Assembly: GCA_003248755.1 (NCBI GenBank)
Contig: QFQW01000085.1
Coordinates: 1 to 16,197, forward strand
Length of the DNA stretch: 16,197 nucleotides
Direction of reading: 5' to 3'
Source: Chryseobacterium sp.
GTDB taxonomy: Bacteria; Bacteroidota; Bacteroidia; Flavobacteriales; Weeksellaceae
In this document: piece by piece, positions 8,001 through 16,197 of the stretch
Layout: the number at the start of each line of letters is the position of its first letter
How positions within the stretch are numbered: the stretch's first letter is position 1
Notes under the pieces: model-generated
The model's input: the letters and a program-made list of their open reading frames with translations, nothing else
What the model was told of the DNA's origin: nothing
Databases searched by the model: none
Made by a program: the position numbers and the translations under genes

Positions 8001-11000
8001 AAACAAAAACCGATTACAGCTACGCTTTTCAAAGATATTTTGAATATAAAAGCAGAAGCTTATCTTATGATTTCGGCTGCAGGTATAGAATCCGGTGCAA
8101 AAATTGGTTTCGACTTCGACTTAATTATTGCCAGAGCATGGGTAATTGTAGAAGTAGGAACCCATATAAGTTTTGAAAGACCACAGATCGGTGGCTATAT
8201 CTATATTGAGGGAGGACTGAAGTTAAATTTCTTTATTGTACAGGTTAGTATTGCAGTCAGTATTTTCTTCAGTGTAGAACTCATTAAACCATTCCTGATT
8301 TTCGCACAACTTAGAATTCAGCTCAAATTAAAAATATGTTGGTTCATTAAAATTAAAATCAATGTACTGCTTACCTTCAAGTGGGAGAAAAATAATAAAA
8401 TTGATGATGCAGGAATCGCTCCGCTTACCTATATAGCTTCCGGAGATCCCGATTATCCTAAAAATGATAATTCAAAAGAATATGTGAAAGGACTGAACAT
8501 GTTGACTAATGAAGTATTTAAAATTGACTTTATCGATGCAGGTACACTGATAAATTATCCTTCACCAACAACAGATCTTATAAAATCAATAATTCCGTTA
8601 GACACCTTCATTGATATAAAGTTCGAAAAAGGAGTTATTCCTTCGTCATCTGTGGATAGTATTATAGGTAGTAATTCTGGCTGGGGAAATGGTTATACGG
8701 ATCTAATTCCTCCAAGAGATACAACTAATGGTGGTCTTAAACTAAGACAAGTGAAACACAAATATTCTATAGAAAGCATTTCAATAAAAATGGCTGTAAA
8801 AAAGGATAAATTTTCAGATGAATGGTCATGGGAAGACTATCATCCGTATGAAGCTTTATTTGATTCTATAGAAAACCCAAACATCACGAAACTTAAAAGC
8901 GGACATTGGCAGAGAAACAGCGATAGATATGATACTATCAGATTACTCGCTACCTCTCCCTTCTCTTACATGGATGGAGGAGAGCCTGGTTGGGTAATTC
9001 CTGAACAATATGGGATTACATCTGCCTCATTATTCTGTACAAGTTATGATGCAGTATGGCAAAAATCTAATTTTCTAAATATTCCTTTGGGAACAGAATA
9101 TACGACTCCAACCGGATTTGAAGCTTATATGATTTCCGGATTATATTATAATATAGCTGGTACATATTCTCAAACTATAGAAACGGATGAGAATGGAAAC
9201 AATATACCAATTATTTCTGATAATAATATGGTAATCCGAAATTCTAATAATCCATTTGGTTTTGATCAATCACTCGAATTCAGTAATGGAGATAATCTTA
9301 TTATCACGTTCCCTGAACCGATGGCAAAAGGTAATATTTGTTTAACGACCTATTCATCATCGGTAACTATTGAATTATATGAGAAAGTCGCTTCCAGCGG
9401 GATCAAACAAAAATATAATAAATTTAGAGAAACTACTTATTCCAAAGATTTATTATCAGGAATAATTGATTTTGATAACCTTGATGGAAATGAAACACCA
9501 TTAGCATCAATTTCTAAAATTATCATTAAACCAGAAACTCACAATAAGTATAGGATTGATGAAATTAATGAAGAAATTGCAGCAATATGGGCAGGAGCAG
9601 AAGCGAGGGCTGTGGAAACAGGTGAAGAAATAATACTGACCAGATTAGAATCACAACGCTTACGTGTACTGAAGCAGGAGTTATCAACGCTCAAACAAGA
9701 AGCATGTTCAGATATTGGGTGTCAAAGTATGAATTTTAAAATTTTAGATGATACTTATTTAGAAAATTCGCCTGCGGGCATGTTGTATTTCGTTAATGAT
9801 CAAATTACGCTTAGAAATAATTTGAATGAAATAGGTTATCTGGAACCTCTAACCGTAGACTTTGATAAATACAGCGTATTGATTGTGTCGCTTTCTTATT
9901 ATGTAGATGATTATGGAATGGTTACAAACACTGTCAGAAAAATTACTGATAAGAGCGACTATTTATGTATTAGTGTAAGTGATATTGCACGACGCAATTC
10001 CGAACAGGGCTCAATAGAGGGAGGAACAAATAATTTGCCTTACAGAGAATATAAATATTCTATAATCCAAATTGATAAAACCCCAAATAAAGATACTGCA
10101 ATAAGAGAAGATGATGATTGTGGCTGTTCAGATAATAATAACCCTGAAAACCCAATGACAGTCTGTACTACCTCTATCCAAGAAATTAATTGGATGACAA
10201 TGAAGGAGTTTGAATACAAAGAAACTTTCCCAGGTCAGGAAGCGACAATGGAAAGTTCTCAACAAACGGTTGATGCTTTGCAAAAGACAATTCAACCTAT
10301 TTGGAGACCTAATACCAAATATTTGATCCATTTCAAGCTTAAGGATGAGGTAACTTTTAATAATGTTACAAAATCTACAACTTTTGATTATTTCTATGGT
10401 TTTAAAACAATGGGGCCTCTTGGACACTTCCACAAACAAAACCTTGATTATCTTATTAATTTCAATGAAAAAGATAAAGAGGGGAATTACAAGAAATATA
10501 AAGATGATGAGAAAGCATTAACATCTTTGCGCTCTTATCTTGATTATAAACGTTCCTACCCCAATCCAGACGGTAATCTTATGGGAGCAAAACCACTATA
10601 TTATGGTAATGGTCAATGTAAAATAGATCTGTTTTTTGATAGAGCATATCTACAGCATATGTTTGCTGACTGGAAACTCTACAAAGGCGCAAACAAAGTA
10701 TCTATGGAGATGCCAATTATTATTAAGGACCCGGTTTCTGAAGCCATTATTCCTTATCCATTGCCAATTGGTTGGGAAGAAGAAGATGTTCCTGGTGTCA
10801 GATATTTTTGGGAAGAAGATTCGGGTGCGGAACTTCCGTTAAGTGTTCAAACTTATATAAACTATTGGAATGAAGCAGCTCAAAATCCTCCCGGAATGGA
10901 ATGTTACTTTGATCTCGGAGAAATAGAATCTCCTCCTTCAACCATGAGAACAGCCATTCTCACCAATTTAAAACCAGAGAATCTTTATACAGCTCAGATT

Positions 11001-11645
11001 TATAGTGCCTATGGTTATGACCCTAAAATAGGAAAAGAAATCATTCATGAATTTGGATTTACAACCTCTAGGTACAAAGATCTGGAAGATCAGGTGATGA
11101 GCCACAACTTAAATGTTACCGATGAGAATGGTAATATACAAATGAAACAGGCTGTTTTTGATTTGAAAATGGAGCTGACACCATTGCAAGTGAATAATCT
11201 TTATGATCTTGTATTCAAAGTATCTAATACATATAACGATACACTGAGAGAAAAATTCATTCATGAGTTTGACAGAGCTATAGAAGGTATTTTAAAGATG
11301 GCTCCGCTTAATCCACCTGCAAATACGGATTTTGTTAAAATCATTGACAAGACAAGCAATGAACTTATTGCTCTTCTTGTCCGTAATCCGGAACCATTTA
11401 ATGATCCAAGAATTCCTTTGGGTGATGTAGCAGATACCTTAAGTGTTATGGTAAAAGGAGCTCCGGTAGCAGCCTATAAAACACTATGGAGTAAAGATTA
11501 CTCTCAAGCTATTATAATGCATCAGAGTAAAAAAATAACAGCAGTAAGTCTTAGCTTACAATTTATCTATAAAAGTTGGGACGGAAACGCTAAGGCATAC
11601 ACCGAAAAAGATACAGTAACGACATTAATCACAAATTTAAACTAA
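5070..11645 (+). CDS. Giant beta-rich protein of unknown function (2191 aa)
   Basis: The start is ATG with no signal peptide: the first residues are polar (MSNQPPAKRYYPR). Residues 1-250 look globular and mixed. From about 250 to 1110 the protein is mostly alternating hydrophobic/polar strands, with two LGPV segments (near 655 and 805) and glycine-rich stretches such as GLGVSLASMDGG. Residues about 1045-1105 are extremely hydrophobic but with regular charged residues (KIKINVLLTFKWEK), which suggests amphipathic strands more than helices. A helical, coiled-coil-like insert lies near 1495-1550 (IDEINEEIAAIWAGAEARA) and is followed by cysteine pairs (CSDIGC; then CGC near 1687). The last ~150 residues form a mixed, partly helical domain. 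It resembles large beta-domain proteins of unknown function such as DUF6603-type proteins, but this is an impression only. It is translationally linked to the next giant gene, so the products probably act together. Confidence 0.85.
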   Translation: MSNQPPAKRYYPRISSVISENDIPDILGFIKTGIINLLDNIYFKDLQYDKSPKGDSAFYSLSVVSPKRIDIEIPGTGIFLVLNPDLIDDGISAFPVTIEYQWKILAYLRSFSVGNFSFDPQQIFEVALRVLNVSEEQAIAHFINVYVQPINDSTSSLQQFVNDLNELYPDWNLPVPTGQTQLASIVTQIYSKSGKYASLVAFSAYLLSNDLQETAAKVKSFFQSFIPQDIDEYIKDIIIPKFRATLLLSAGIEFPRNILVPVDRVTHLPIEGEKVTLTFAEALFYADTEKGFGYNMDLVLSTNNPAQIGNTGLIVDINNLKIDLSKTENIAEADADGRPKEFMGVYVEYAEIFLPKKWFKKSNNNTTNQTIGISANHLLAGTGGISGNITIGATYNTGSDGKTVVDYFSKYFDIDYENGLKAYSLENTEPVSIPDYHNLLTFINGLEYPSQLKFQFPIQLIVKSSGEQKIIKSETEYYNFLKTLVIDPNEFVWFDLGNHENGDDKKPWRLGFKKFDIDFHQSKVVHSSLHAALEVPKFRKVGTPSNDNNPLQIDLLGEWESKENFKLTANFLGNPDAVSWTLFDYVTLTLQTAELGSKDGKFFIGADTKLKFPESGATALFKGKEIDLPAIRIYSNGRFEIAGGIGFIPVNITLPLGPVSMSVTGIHLGSVQKEFNNKIRNYNYIGFDGSISVDPGGIEVRGNGIKYYYTVDNNDDGNGGVGDSFLHISTLEVDLVIPGSVSESQAVAIIKGSLTLPEPGISDEFAGSVSVKLPQANIAGEAALRLNPKQKSFLVTASVEFPAPLIPLGPVGIYGFAGLIGKKYVADKKAVFPNDSDQKTWYDYYMAPQQGIDVTKFIGPPQTNDYSNPFSAGLGVSLASMDGGRIMSLRAMMLLSLPNMFVIDAGLALLTERLGLKDGRTASFYAFIIIGDNSLEFGAGANYQLNNSKGWFIEIKAEIQAGFFFKNQRPWYINFGTKQKPITATLFKDILNIKAEAYLMISAAGIESGAKIGFDFDLIIARAWVIVEVGTHISFERPQIGGYIYIEGGLKLNFFIVQVSIAVSIFFSVELIKPFLIFAQLRIQLKLKICWFIKIKINVLLTFKWEKNNKIDDAGIAPLTYIASGDPDYPKNDNSKEYVKGLNMLTNEVFKIDFIDAGTLINYPSPTTDLIKSIIPLDTFIDIKFEKGVIPSSSVDSIIGSNSGWGNGYTDLIPPRDTTNGGLKLRQVKHKYSIESISIKMAVKKDKFSDEWSWEDYHPYEALFDSIENPNITKLKSGHWQRNSDRYDTIRLLATSPFSYMDGGEPGWVIPEQYGITSASLFCTSYDAVWQKSNFLNIPLGTEYTTPTGFEAYMISGLYYNIAGTYSQTIETDENGNNIPIISDNNMVIRNSNNPFGFDQSLEFSNGDNLIITFPEPMAKGNICLTTYSSSVTIELYEKVASSGIKQKYNKFRETTYSKDLLSGIIDFDNLDGNETPLASISKIIIKPETHNKYRIDEINEEIAAIWAGAEARAVETGEEIILTRLESQRLRVLKQELSTLKQEACSDIGCQSMNFKILDDTYLENSPAGMLYFVNDQITLRNNLNEIGYLEPLTVDFDKYSVLIVSLSYYVDDYGMVTNTVRKITDKSDYLCISVSDIARRNSEQGSIEGGTNNLPYREYKYSIIQIDKTPNKDTAIREDDDCGCSDNNNPENPMTVCTTSIQEINWMTMKEFEYKETFPGQEATMESSQQTVDALQKTIQPIWRPNTKYLIHFKLKDEVTFNNVTKSTTFDYFYGFKTMGPLGHFHKQNLDYLINFNEKDKEGNYKKYKDDEKALTSLRSYLDYKRSYPNPDGNLMGAKPLYYGNGQCKIDLFFDRAYLQHMFADWKLYKGANKVSMEMPIIIKDPVSEAIIPYPLPIGWEEEDVPGVRYFWEEDSGAELPLSVQTYINYWNEAAQNPPGMECYFDLGEIESPPSTMRTAILTNLKPENLYTAQIYSAYGYDPKIGKEIIHEFGFTTSRYKDLEDQVMSHNLNVTDENGNIQMKQAVFDLKMELTPLQVNNLYDLVFKVSNTYNDTLREKFIHEFDRAIEGILKMAPLNPPANTDFVKIIDKTSNELIALLVRNPEPFNDPRIPLGDVADTLSVMVKGAPVAAYKTLWSKDYSQAIIMHQSKKITAVSLSLQFIYKSWDGNAKAYTEKDTVTTLITNLN

Positions 11646-11646
11646 T

Positions 11647-14600
11647 ATGTCATTCATTAAAAAACTAGATAATTCTTCATCATATAGAACTAATACAAAA
11701 ACTGTAGTCATAAATAATCAGGCTTATTCTGCCGTTTCTGATAGTTACTCATCAATTATCTTATCTAAAACAGATGCCTCGGGTGGAATATTTTGGAAGA
11801 AAAAAATATCTATACAGAATAATTCTTTGATAGTAAGAGAATTACTAAAATTTCCAAACAATGAATTACTTTTGGTAGTTTCTAATACAAACTTCAAAGT
11901 AACGATATTAAGATTAACATTAAGTGGTGATATTGTATATCAAAGAACATGCTTTTTAAATGACTATTATTTGTCTGATGTGAAAAAAGTCTGCATTCTG
12001 GATAATAATGAATTCTGTATAGTTACGGAAAATGATACATTTTTATTTTTTGATAGTCAAGGGAATTTAAAAGACAATTTAGGGAAAAAATTGCTCATTG
12101 TTGCTGGACTTCGTCCTCCATATCCGGAGCTCTCTGTCACTGATGTTGTTTTTAGAAACTCACAGCTTGTAATCGTGGGGACTGCTACTCTCTATTCTTC
12201 GTCATCTTTTATAACATCCATACCTATTTCAAATTTTAATAGTAATGTATATTTTTTTGGTGAAAACTCGACAAGAATTAACCAGGTTTTTGTAAATCCA
12301 AATAATAATATTGTACTATGTGGATCACATAATGGCAAGCCATATTTCACTGCGGAATTTAATATTGGTAACAATATATTATTGGTTTTATCAGCAAATA
12401 ATGTGGAGGGATATTTATCTAGTTTTACATATAACAGAAATCTAAATTGTTTCTATTTTTATAAATATTCGAATGTATTACTCAGGGAAGCCGAATTACC
12501 TAATCTTCAAAACAGCTTTTCTAAAGTAACTAGCGGCTTCAATAGACTATGGTCTAAAACTTTAAATATTGGAGGATCCATACAGGAATTAAAACTTGAA
12601 ACTACAGATAATACTATTGTTTTAAATAGTAAATCTTATAATGAAAGATTGTGGGGTGTTTTAGATTCTGAATTTTCATTATGTAAAACTTCCTCTACAG
12701 TTGAAGAAAGTTTTTCTCCTGCCAGCTTTCTAATTGATACAAATCGTCCACGTCAAGTTTATTTCGGAACATTAAACCGAGAATATTACATGTTACCCAA
12801 CTTTACACTAATATTCTCAGATCCTACTGGTGTTGATCAGGATATTTGTACGGTTAATTATCTTTCCATTATTGGCTCTTCACTGGGTAAATTATTTTTT
12901 GATACCCAAACCAATTATAATAATGCTTATGTTGGTAATATCCAGATTAGAAATTCGGCTAGCTTTCAAGTGACAATCAATTCCGGAGTGATTGCTACTA
13001 AAAATGGGTTAAATTTTATAATTGAAGGAGGGAATATTGATGCTAACTCTGATAGAAGCTTTAAAGTTTACGTTACCGGACAAACATCTCAGATTGGAGA
13101 AAATTTTTCTGTTCCAATAAACATTTCTAATCCCGAGGTTTCTAATCCTTCAGTATATTCAATTATTTTTAATGTAGAACAAGGTATTGCTGAACCGAAT
13201 ATTGGCTGTGAGGCTAATATCGCAATTGTTGTAGAAGAGACTTCCTCAAACATTTATCCAACTTCAGATTATATCAATAGGCTGAAGAGCAAACTGAGAC
13301 ATTTCATTACCAATCAAGCAAATAGTAATATTACGTTATCATTAATAGGTATGTCTAATGGTATCAATGATATAAGAACAGACCATATTATTGAGAAAAG
13401 CATAAAAAACAATAAACAATTATTTCTTGACTGGATAGATAATTATGGATTAAGAAACGGTGTAGGGATAGACAATCATTCAGATTATTTAGCTTCTGGT
13501 CTGGAAGCAGTTAAAAATAAACTTTCAGGTAATCCGGATATTGTTATTGTGATAGCCAAAGGCTGTGAAAATGTAACTGATAGCGCTATTGATAAGATTC
13601 AAAATAATAATAAAATCAAAGAGTTATATTCTTATTTTAATTCCAAATCACATATTTTCCAATACGGATATAATGCAGGAAGTTACGATTTTGGTGTAGC
13701 AAACAATTATCTGGCACCGGCACTTCAGGCTGTGTTGGACAGGGCTCCAATTCAAAAATCTACACAAAATAATATATTAACGTCAGATTATCTAGGCTTT
13801 GATACAATCGATAATTGGGCTTCAGGTCTTGGGCGACTCTCACAGGATATTTATGATTCTCAAGTGGGCTGTTATGCTCGACTCGAAATTCTGAATGACG
13901 TAGTAATAAACTCCTTGGTTGCCGGAACCATTTATGATGATAAACCAGTTGGTTTTATTAATATCAGAAACAAAAGTAATTCCCCTTATACATTATACAA
14001 GGTTCAAATTCATGGATCTACAAATATAGCAGGAGGTTTAGTATTTACTGCAACTGGAACAATCCAAGCTAATAGTCTTGAAAATGCGATAGAAGTTCGC
14101 GTAAGTGGTATGGCTAATTATAGCTTATCGAATTTTGTAGAACCACTTGTCATGACCGGTTCTGGTGCAGTCTTTTATAATCCTAGTCCAGGATTTAATT
14201 TGAAGATGAATGTTGCTGAAGAAACTATTAGAGGAACTATTACACACAGTGATATTCCTAATGAAGTATTTATAAAAGATCTTCTTGCCAGCTATCATGG
14301 AAACTATGGTGAATTTATTGTAAAAAACGAAACAAAAACCCAGCCATTAAGAGTTAAAAATGGCATTCAGTTGTATTCTGACCAAGGTTTTGTATTTACA
14401 GTTCATAACCCTGCTGATGAAGATTATGTAATAGATGCTTTAGCTTCCCAAGTGATTTTTATTGATTTAAATGTTCAATCTACTCCAACGGTAGCTCATC
14501 AATATAATGAGTTAATTAAAATTTCTAATGTTAGTAACCTTTCACATAATATTACCTTTACAGTTGAACCAGAAGAAATGTCAGCGGAAATTATCCAAAC

Positions 14601-16098
14601 CGCTTTTTATCCTGACTTGACTTTTGTTAAAGATTACCCCTTTACTACAGCAAGAGATGTTGGGGATATCATTGTTCAAAATAATACACAAACTTTAGAA
14701 TTATTTATTCCAAAGGATACACCAATTCTTAATGATATTGACGGAAAAGGATTGGACTTTAAAGTAAGAGAGGATATTACCATTTCGCACGGTCAGAATG
14801 ATCGGGTTCCTATTATTGTAACTTCGGAAGGTGGTGCCAATCAATTAGGTTCTTTCACTCCAGTAATTGACTTTTCAGGTCTTCCAATTGATAACCCGAA
14901 CGAAGATTTTTTACTTCCATTTACGATAGAACAAGATACTGTAGACATTCAATTAATCTATGCTGTTTTTGATGATTTTCCAACGATGATAAAAGGCCAA
15001 GCTATTACAGGTAATCTGACAGTTGGAGAAATTACCATACTCAATAACAGCCTTGTCACACCTTATACTTTAAATGCTCTAACAAAAATTTATGATCAAA
15101 AGTTATCTGGTTTAGAATTTATTACGGCAAATACAGGGGCAAAAGAGATACTTGCTGGAAAGGAATATTCGGTAGAAGTTAAAATTGATACTACCAATAT
15201 CACTCCAACAGATTATGGCCATTTTTCAGGATTAATAAAGATTGATGGAGTTTATAATCCTGAATGGGAGATAAGCTTTAATGTTTTTGATAATGGGATC
15301 TCTGTTGATACAAACGAAGGATTGGAATTACAATCGCCAAATTTTGCACTGCAGGCAGTTGGATCTAAGGGAACAGATAGTATAAAAGGTGTGCACTTGC
15401 GTTGGTTATTTTCAGGCAATCTTGGAGATAAGCACCTCCCTAAAGGACAACATCAAAACGAAGATGTATCTTTTTTCAATTATAATAAAGCAGACGATTA
15501 TGTTAAGCTTTACAGGGTTCCTTATACATCACAAATAAGAGCCATATGTAAGATCGATTTAACTTTACCTCCAGCTGTTTTAGATGAAGCTAAACAATGC
15601 TGGATATATGAAGTGTCTGGAGATATTTCTTCAGGTAATAATACACCTTCAAGAGTTGAAGTTGAATCCCGTTTGATGTATGTCTATTTCAAAAACAAGC
15701 AAACCTATGATCAACTAAGACAAAATTCTCCACACCTTGATCCTCTTACAAATCCAAAAGGGTTCGTGGATGCTTACGGAAATAATATAATTTTCATGAG
15801 AGACGATGCTGCCATTAGCGTGGAAGGAATAGTTGAAATTGCTTTGCACAAGACTTTCGTAATATGTGACTCACGCAAAATAGTTGTAGAAATAATTCCA
15901 ACAGCACAAAAAAGTTTAGTATTTTCAGTGAATAAATACCTCTCTAAGTTCAACAATGATGATCTGCAAGAGCTGTACTACGCGGCTGATCATGGGTTAG
16001 TTATCAACGGAAATATAAACCGATTGTTGTATTTAGGTCCAGTAAGAGAGGCCTTGGACCTCGTCCCCTCCGCTTCGGATAAGTTCGTTTCTGTGTGA
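11647..16098 (+). CDS. Giant modular protein: propeller-like, Ig-like repeats, VWA-like domain; C-terminus probably truncated
   Basis: The ATG follows the previous stop after one base, so the two genes form an operon with coupled translation. There is no signal peptide. Residues 1-395 hold repeats of the form 'strand, L-x-x-x-G-x-I-x-W' typical of beta-propeller blades (SKTDASGGIFWKKKI; TLSGDIVYQRT). An Ig-like repeat (about 399-515) is followed by a VWA-like domain (about 525-740). Four more Ig-like repeats of about 110-120 residues follow (741-862, 863-985, 986-1103, 1104-1220), each ending in a strand like FNV or FTVE. A C-terminal domain starts near 1222 with SPNFALQAVGSKGTDS and HLRWLFSG. 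The last ~20 residues (from GPVREALDLV) are encoded by GC-rich DNA unlike the rest, so the natural C-terminus is probably missing. The function is unknown; a surface, adhesion or structural role is inferred from the domain types. Confidence 0.8.
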   Translation: MSFIKKLDNSSSYRTNTKTVVINNQAYSAVSDSYSSIILSKTDASGGIFWKKKISIQNNSLIVRELLKFPNNELLLVVSNTNFKVTILRLTLSGDIVYQRTCFLNDYYLSDVKKVCILDNNEFCIVTENDTFLFFDSQGNLKDNLGKKLLIVAGLRPPYPELSVTDVVFRNSQLVIVGTATLYSSSSFITSIPISNFNSNVYFFGENSTRINQVFVNPNNNIVLCGSHNGKPYFTAEFNIGNNILLVLSANNVEGYLSSFTYNRNLNCFYFYKYSNVLLREAELPNLQNSFSKVTSGFNRLWSKTLNIGGSIQELKLETTDNTIVLNSKSYNERLWGVLDSEFSLCKTSSTVEESFSPASFLIDTNRPRQVYFGTLNREYYMLPNFTLIFSDPTGVDQDICTVNYLSIIGSSLGKLFFDTQTNYNNAYVGNIQIRNSASFQVTINSGVIATKNGLNFIIEGGNIDANSDRSFKVYVTGQTSQIGENFSVPINISNPEVSNPSVYSIIFNVEQGIAEPNIGCEANIAIVVEETSSNIYPTSDYINRLKSKLRHFITNQANSNITLSLIGMSNGINDIRTDHIIEKSIKNNKQLFLDWIDNYGLRNGVGIDNHSDYLASGLEAVKNKLSGNPDIVIVIAKGCENVTDSAIDKIQNNNKIKELYSYFNSKSHIFQYGYNAGSYDFGVANNYLAPALQAVLDRAPIQKSTQNNILTSDYLGFDTIDNWASGLGRLSQDIYDSQVGCYARLEILNDVVINSLVAGTIYDDKPVGFINIRNKSNSPYTLYKVQIHGSTNIAGGLVFTATGTIQANSLENAIEVRVSGMANYSLSNFVEPLVMTGSGAVFYNPSPGFNLKMNVAEETIRGTITHSDIPNEVFIKDLLASYHGNYGEFIVKNETKTQPLRVKNGIQLYSDQGFVFTVHNPADEDYVIDALASQVIFIDLNVQSTPTVAHQYNELIKISNVSNLSHNITFTVEPEEMSAEIIQTAFYPDLTFVKDYPFTTARDVGDIIVQNNTQTLELFIPKDTPILNDIDGKGLDFKVREDITISHGQNDRVPIIVTSEGGANQLGSFTPVIDFSGLPIDNPNEDFLLPFTIEQDTVDIQLIYAVFDDFPTMIKGQAITGNLTVGEITILNNSLVTPYTLNALTKIYDQKLSGLEFITANTGAKEILAGKEYSVEVKIDTTNITPTDYGHFSGLIKIDGVYNPEWEISFNVFDNGISVDTNEGLELQSPNFALQAVGSKGTDSIKGVHLRWLFSGNLGDKHLPKGQHQNEDVSFFNYNKADDYVKLYRVPYTSQIRAICKIDLTLPPAVLDEAKQCWIYEVSGDISSGNNTPSRVEVESRLMYVYFKNKQTYDQLRQNSPHLDPLTNPKGFVDAYGNNIIFMRDDAAISVEGIVEIALHKTFVICDSRKIVVEIIPTAQKSLVFSVNKYLSKFNNDDLQELYYAADHGLVINGNINRLLYLGPVREALDLVPSASDKFVSV

Positions 16099-16197
16099 TG
16101 CTCCCTCCGTGCCAGGCCGCTTAGGCCCCATATCCTGCAGATGAATGAAAGCTTTGTGTTGACTATCTTATTTTTCCAAAAATAGTTTTGAACTATT
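16036..16197. other. GC-rich, hairpin-rich segment of foreign character at the 3' edge
   Basis: From about 16036 to 16140 base composition rises to roughly 60% GC against about a third elsewhere. The stretch holds several short inverted repeats: GGTCCA with TGGACC, TCCG-CTT-CGGA, and GGCC-GCTTA-GGCC. The sequence then returns to AT-rich and ends with AATAGTT-TTG-AACTATT (16181-16197), a perfect inverted repeat. I see no gene in it. It could be the edge of an inserted element, a structured RNA, or an intergenic repeat family. The window stops before its other end. Confidence 0.5.

Noticed and set aside
10128..10439. Minus-strand frame of about 100 codons inside the first giant gene
   Set aside because: It lies wholly inside a long continuous coding frame and shows no protein-like features, so it is a chance opening.
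16108..16124. GGCC-GCTTA-GGCC as an engineered cloning site
   Set aside because: It matches an SfiI pattern, but a short GC-rich hairpin arises naturally and nothing else in the window looks like vector sequence.
16036..16140. tRNA gene or integron attC site in the GC-rich edge
   Set aside because: No cloverleaf with matching arms can be built, and the core sequences expected of attC ends are not present.

Overview
The window is AT-rich DNA that reads like a chromosomal accessory island of a Bacteroidota bacterium, most likely a flavobacterium near Chryseobacterium (inference). The reasons are the codon and amino-acid style (many N, I, K, Y), few Shine-Dalgarno sites, a promoter candidate of the Bacteroidota type (TTG, 19 bases, TAnnT-like box), an IS21-type end, and polymorphic-toxin and immunity genes of a style common in that group. 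All genes lie on the + strand. The longest gene-free stretch is under 200 bases.

Positions 1-65 carry three direct copies of an 11-base repeat that looks like the end of an IS21-family element lying to the left. It runs straight into an open frame with no start codon (about 68-457), the tail of a small acidic immunity-like protein. Two homologous toxin/immunity modules follow. Module 1 (472-1795) is a gene whose last ~100 residues fit a deaminase-fold toxin, followed 7 bases later by a SUKH (SMI1/KNR4-like) immunity protein. Module 2 (1889-4254) is a longer toxin piece with a hydrophobic pre-toxin region, a frameshift near 3040-3090, the same deaminase-like tip, and a second SUKH protein about 60% identical to the first over its core. 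A further gene (4259-4891) of unknown family is probably another immunity gene. Neither toxin piece has a good start codon or a delivery domain, so this is best read as an array of displaced toxin tips with their immunity genes, not a working full-length toxin. A strong hairpin-plus-T-run terminator (4986-5015) closes the array.

A promoter candidate (5021-5050) then precedes two giant genes one base apart: a 2191-residue beta-rich protein (5070-11645) and a 1483-residue modular protein (11647-16098). The second has a propeller-like N-terminus, five Ig-like repeats with a VWA-like domain of altered MIDAS motif set between the first and second, and a C-terminal domain that appears cut short. 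Neither has a signal peptide, and I cannot assign a function to either. From about 16036 the sequence becomes GC-rich and hairpin-rich, unlike the rest of the window. This suggests that foreign DNA interrupts the second giant gene and supplies its last ~20 codons and stop.

The overall picture is an island bounded by mobile-element scars. It combines an insulated toxin/immunity graveyard or reservoir with a two-gene giant-protein operon of unknown role, possibly surface or secretion-related.
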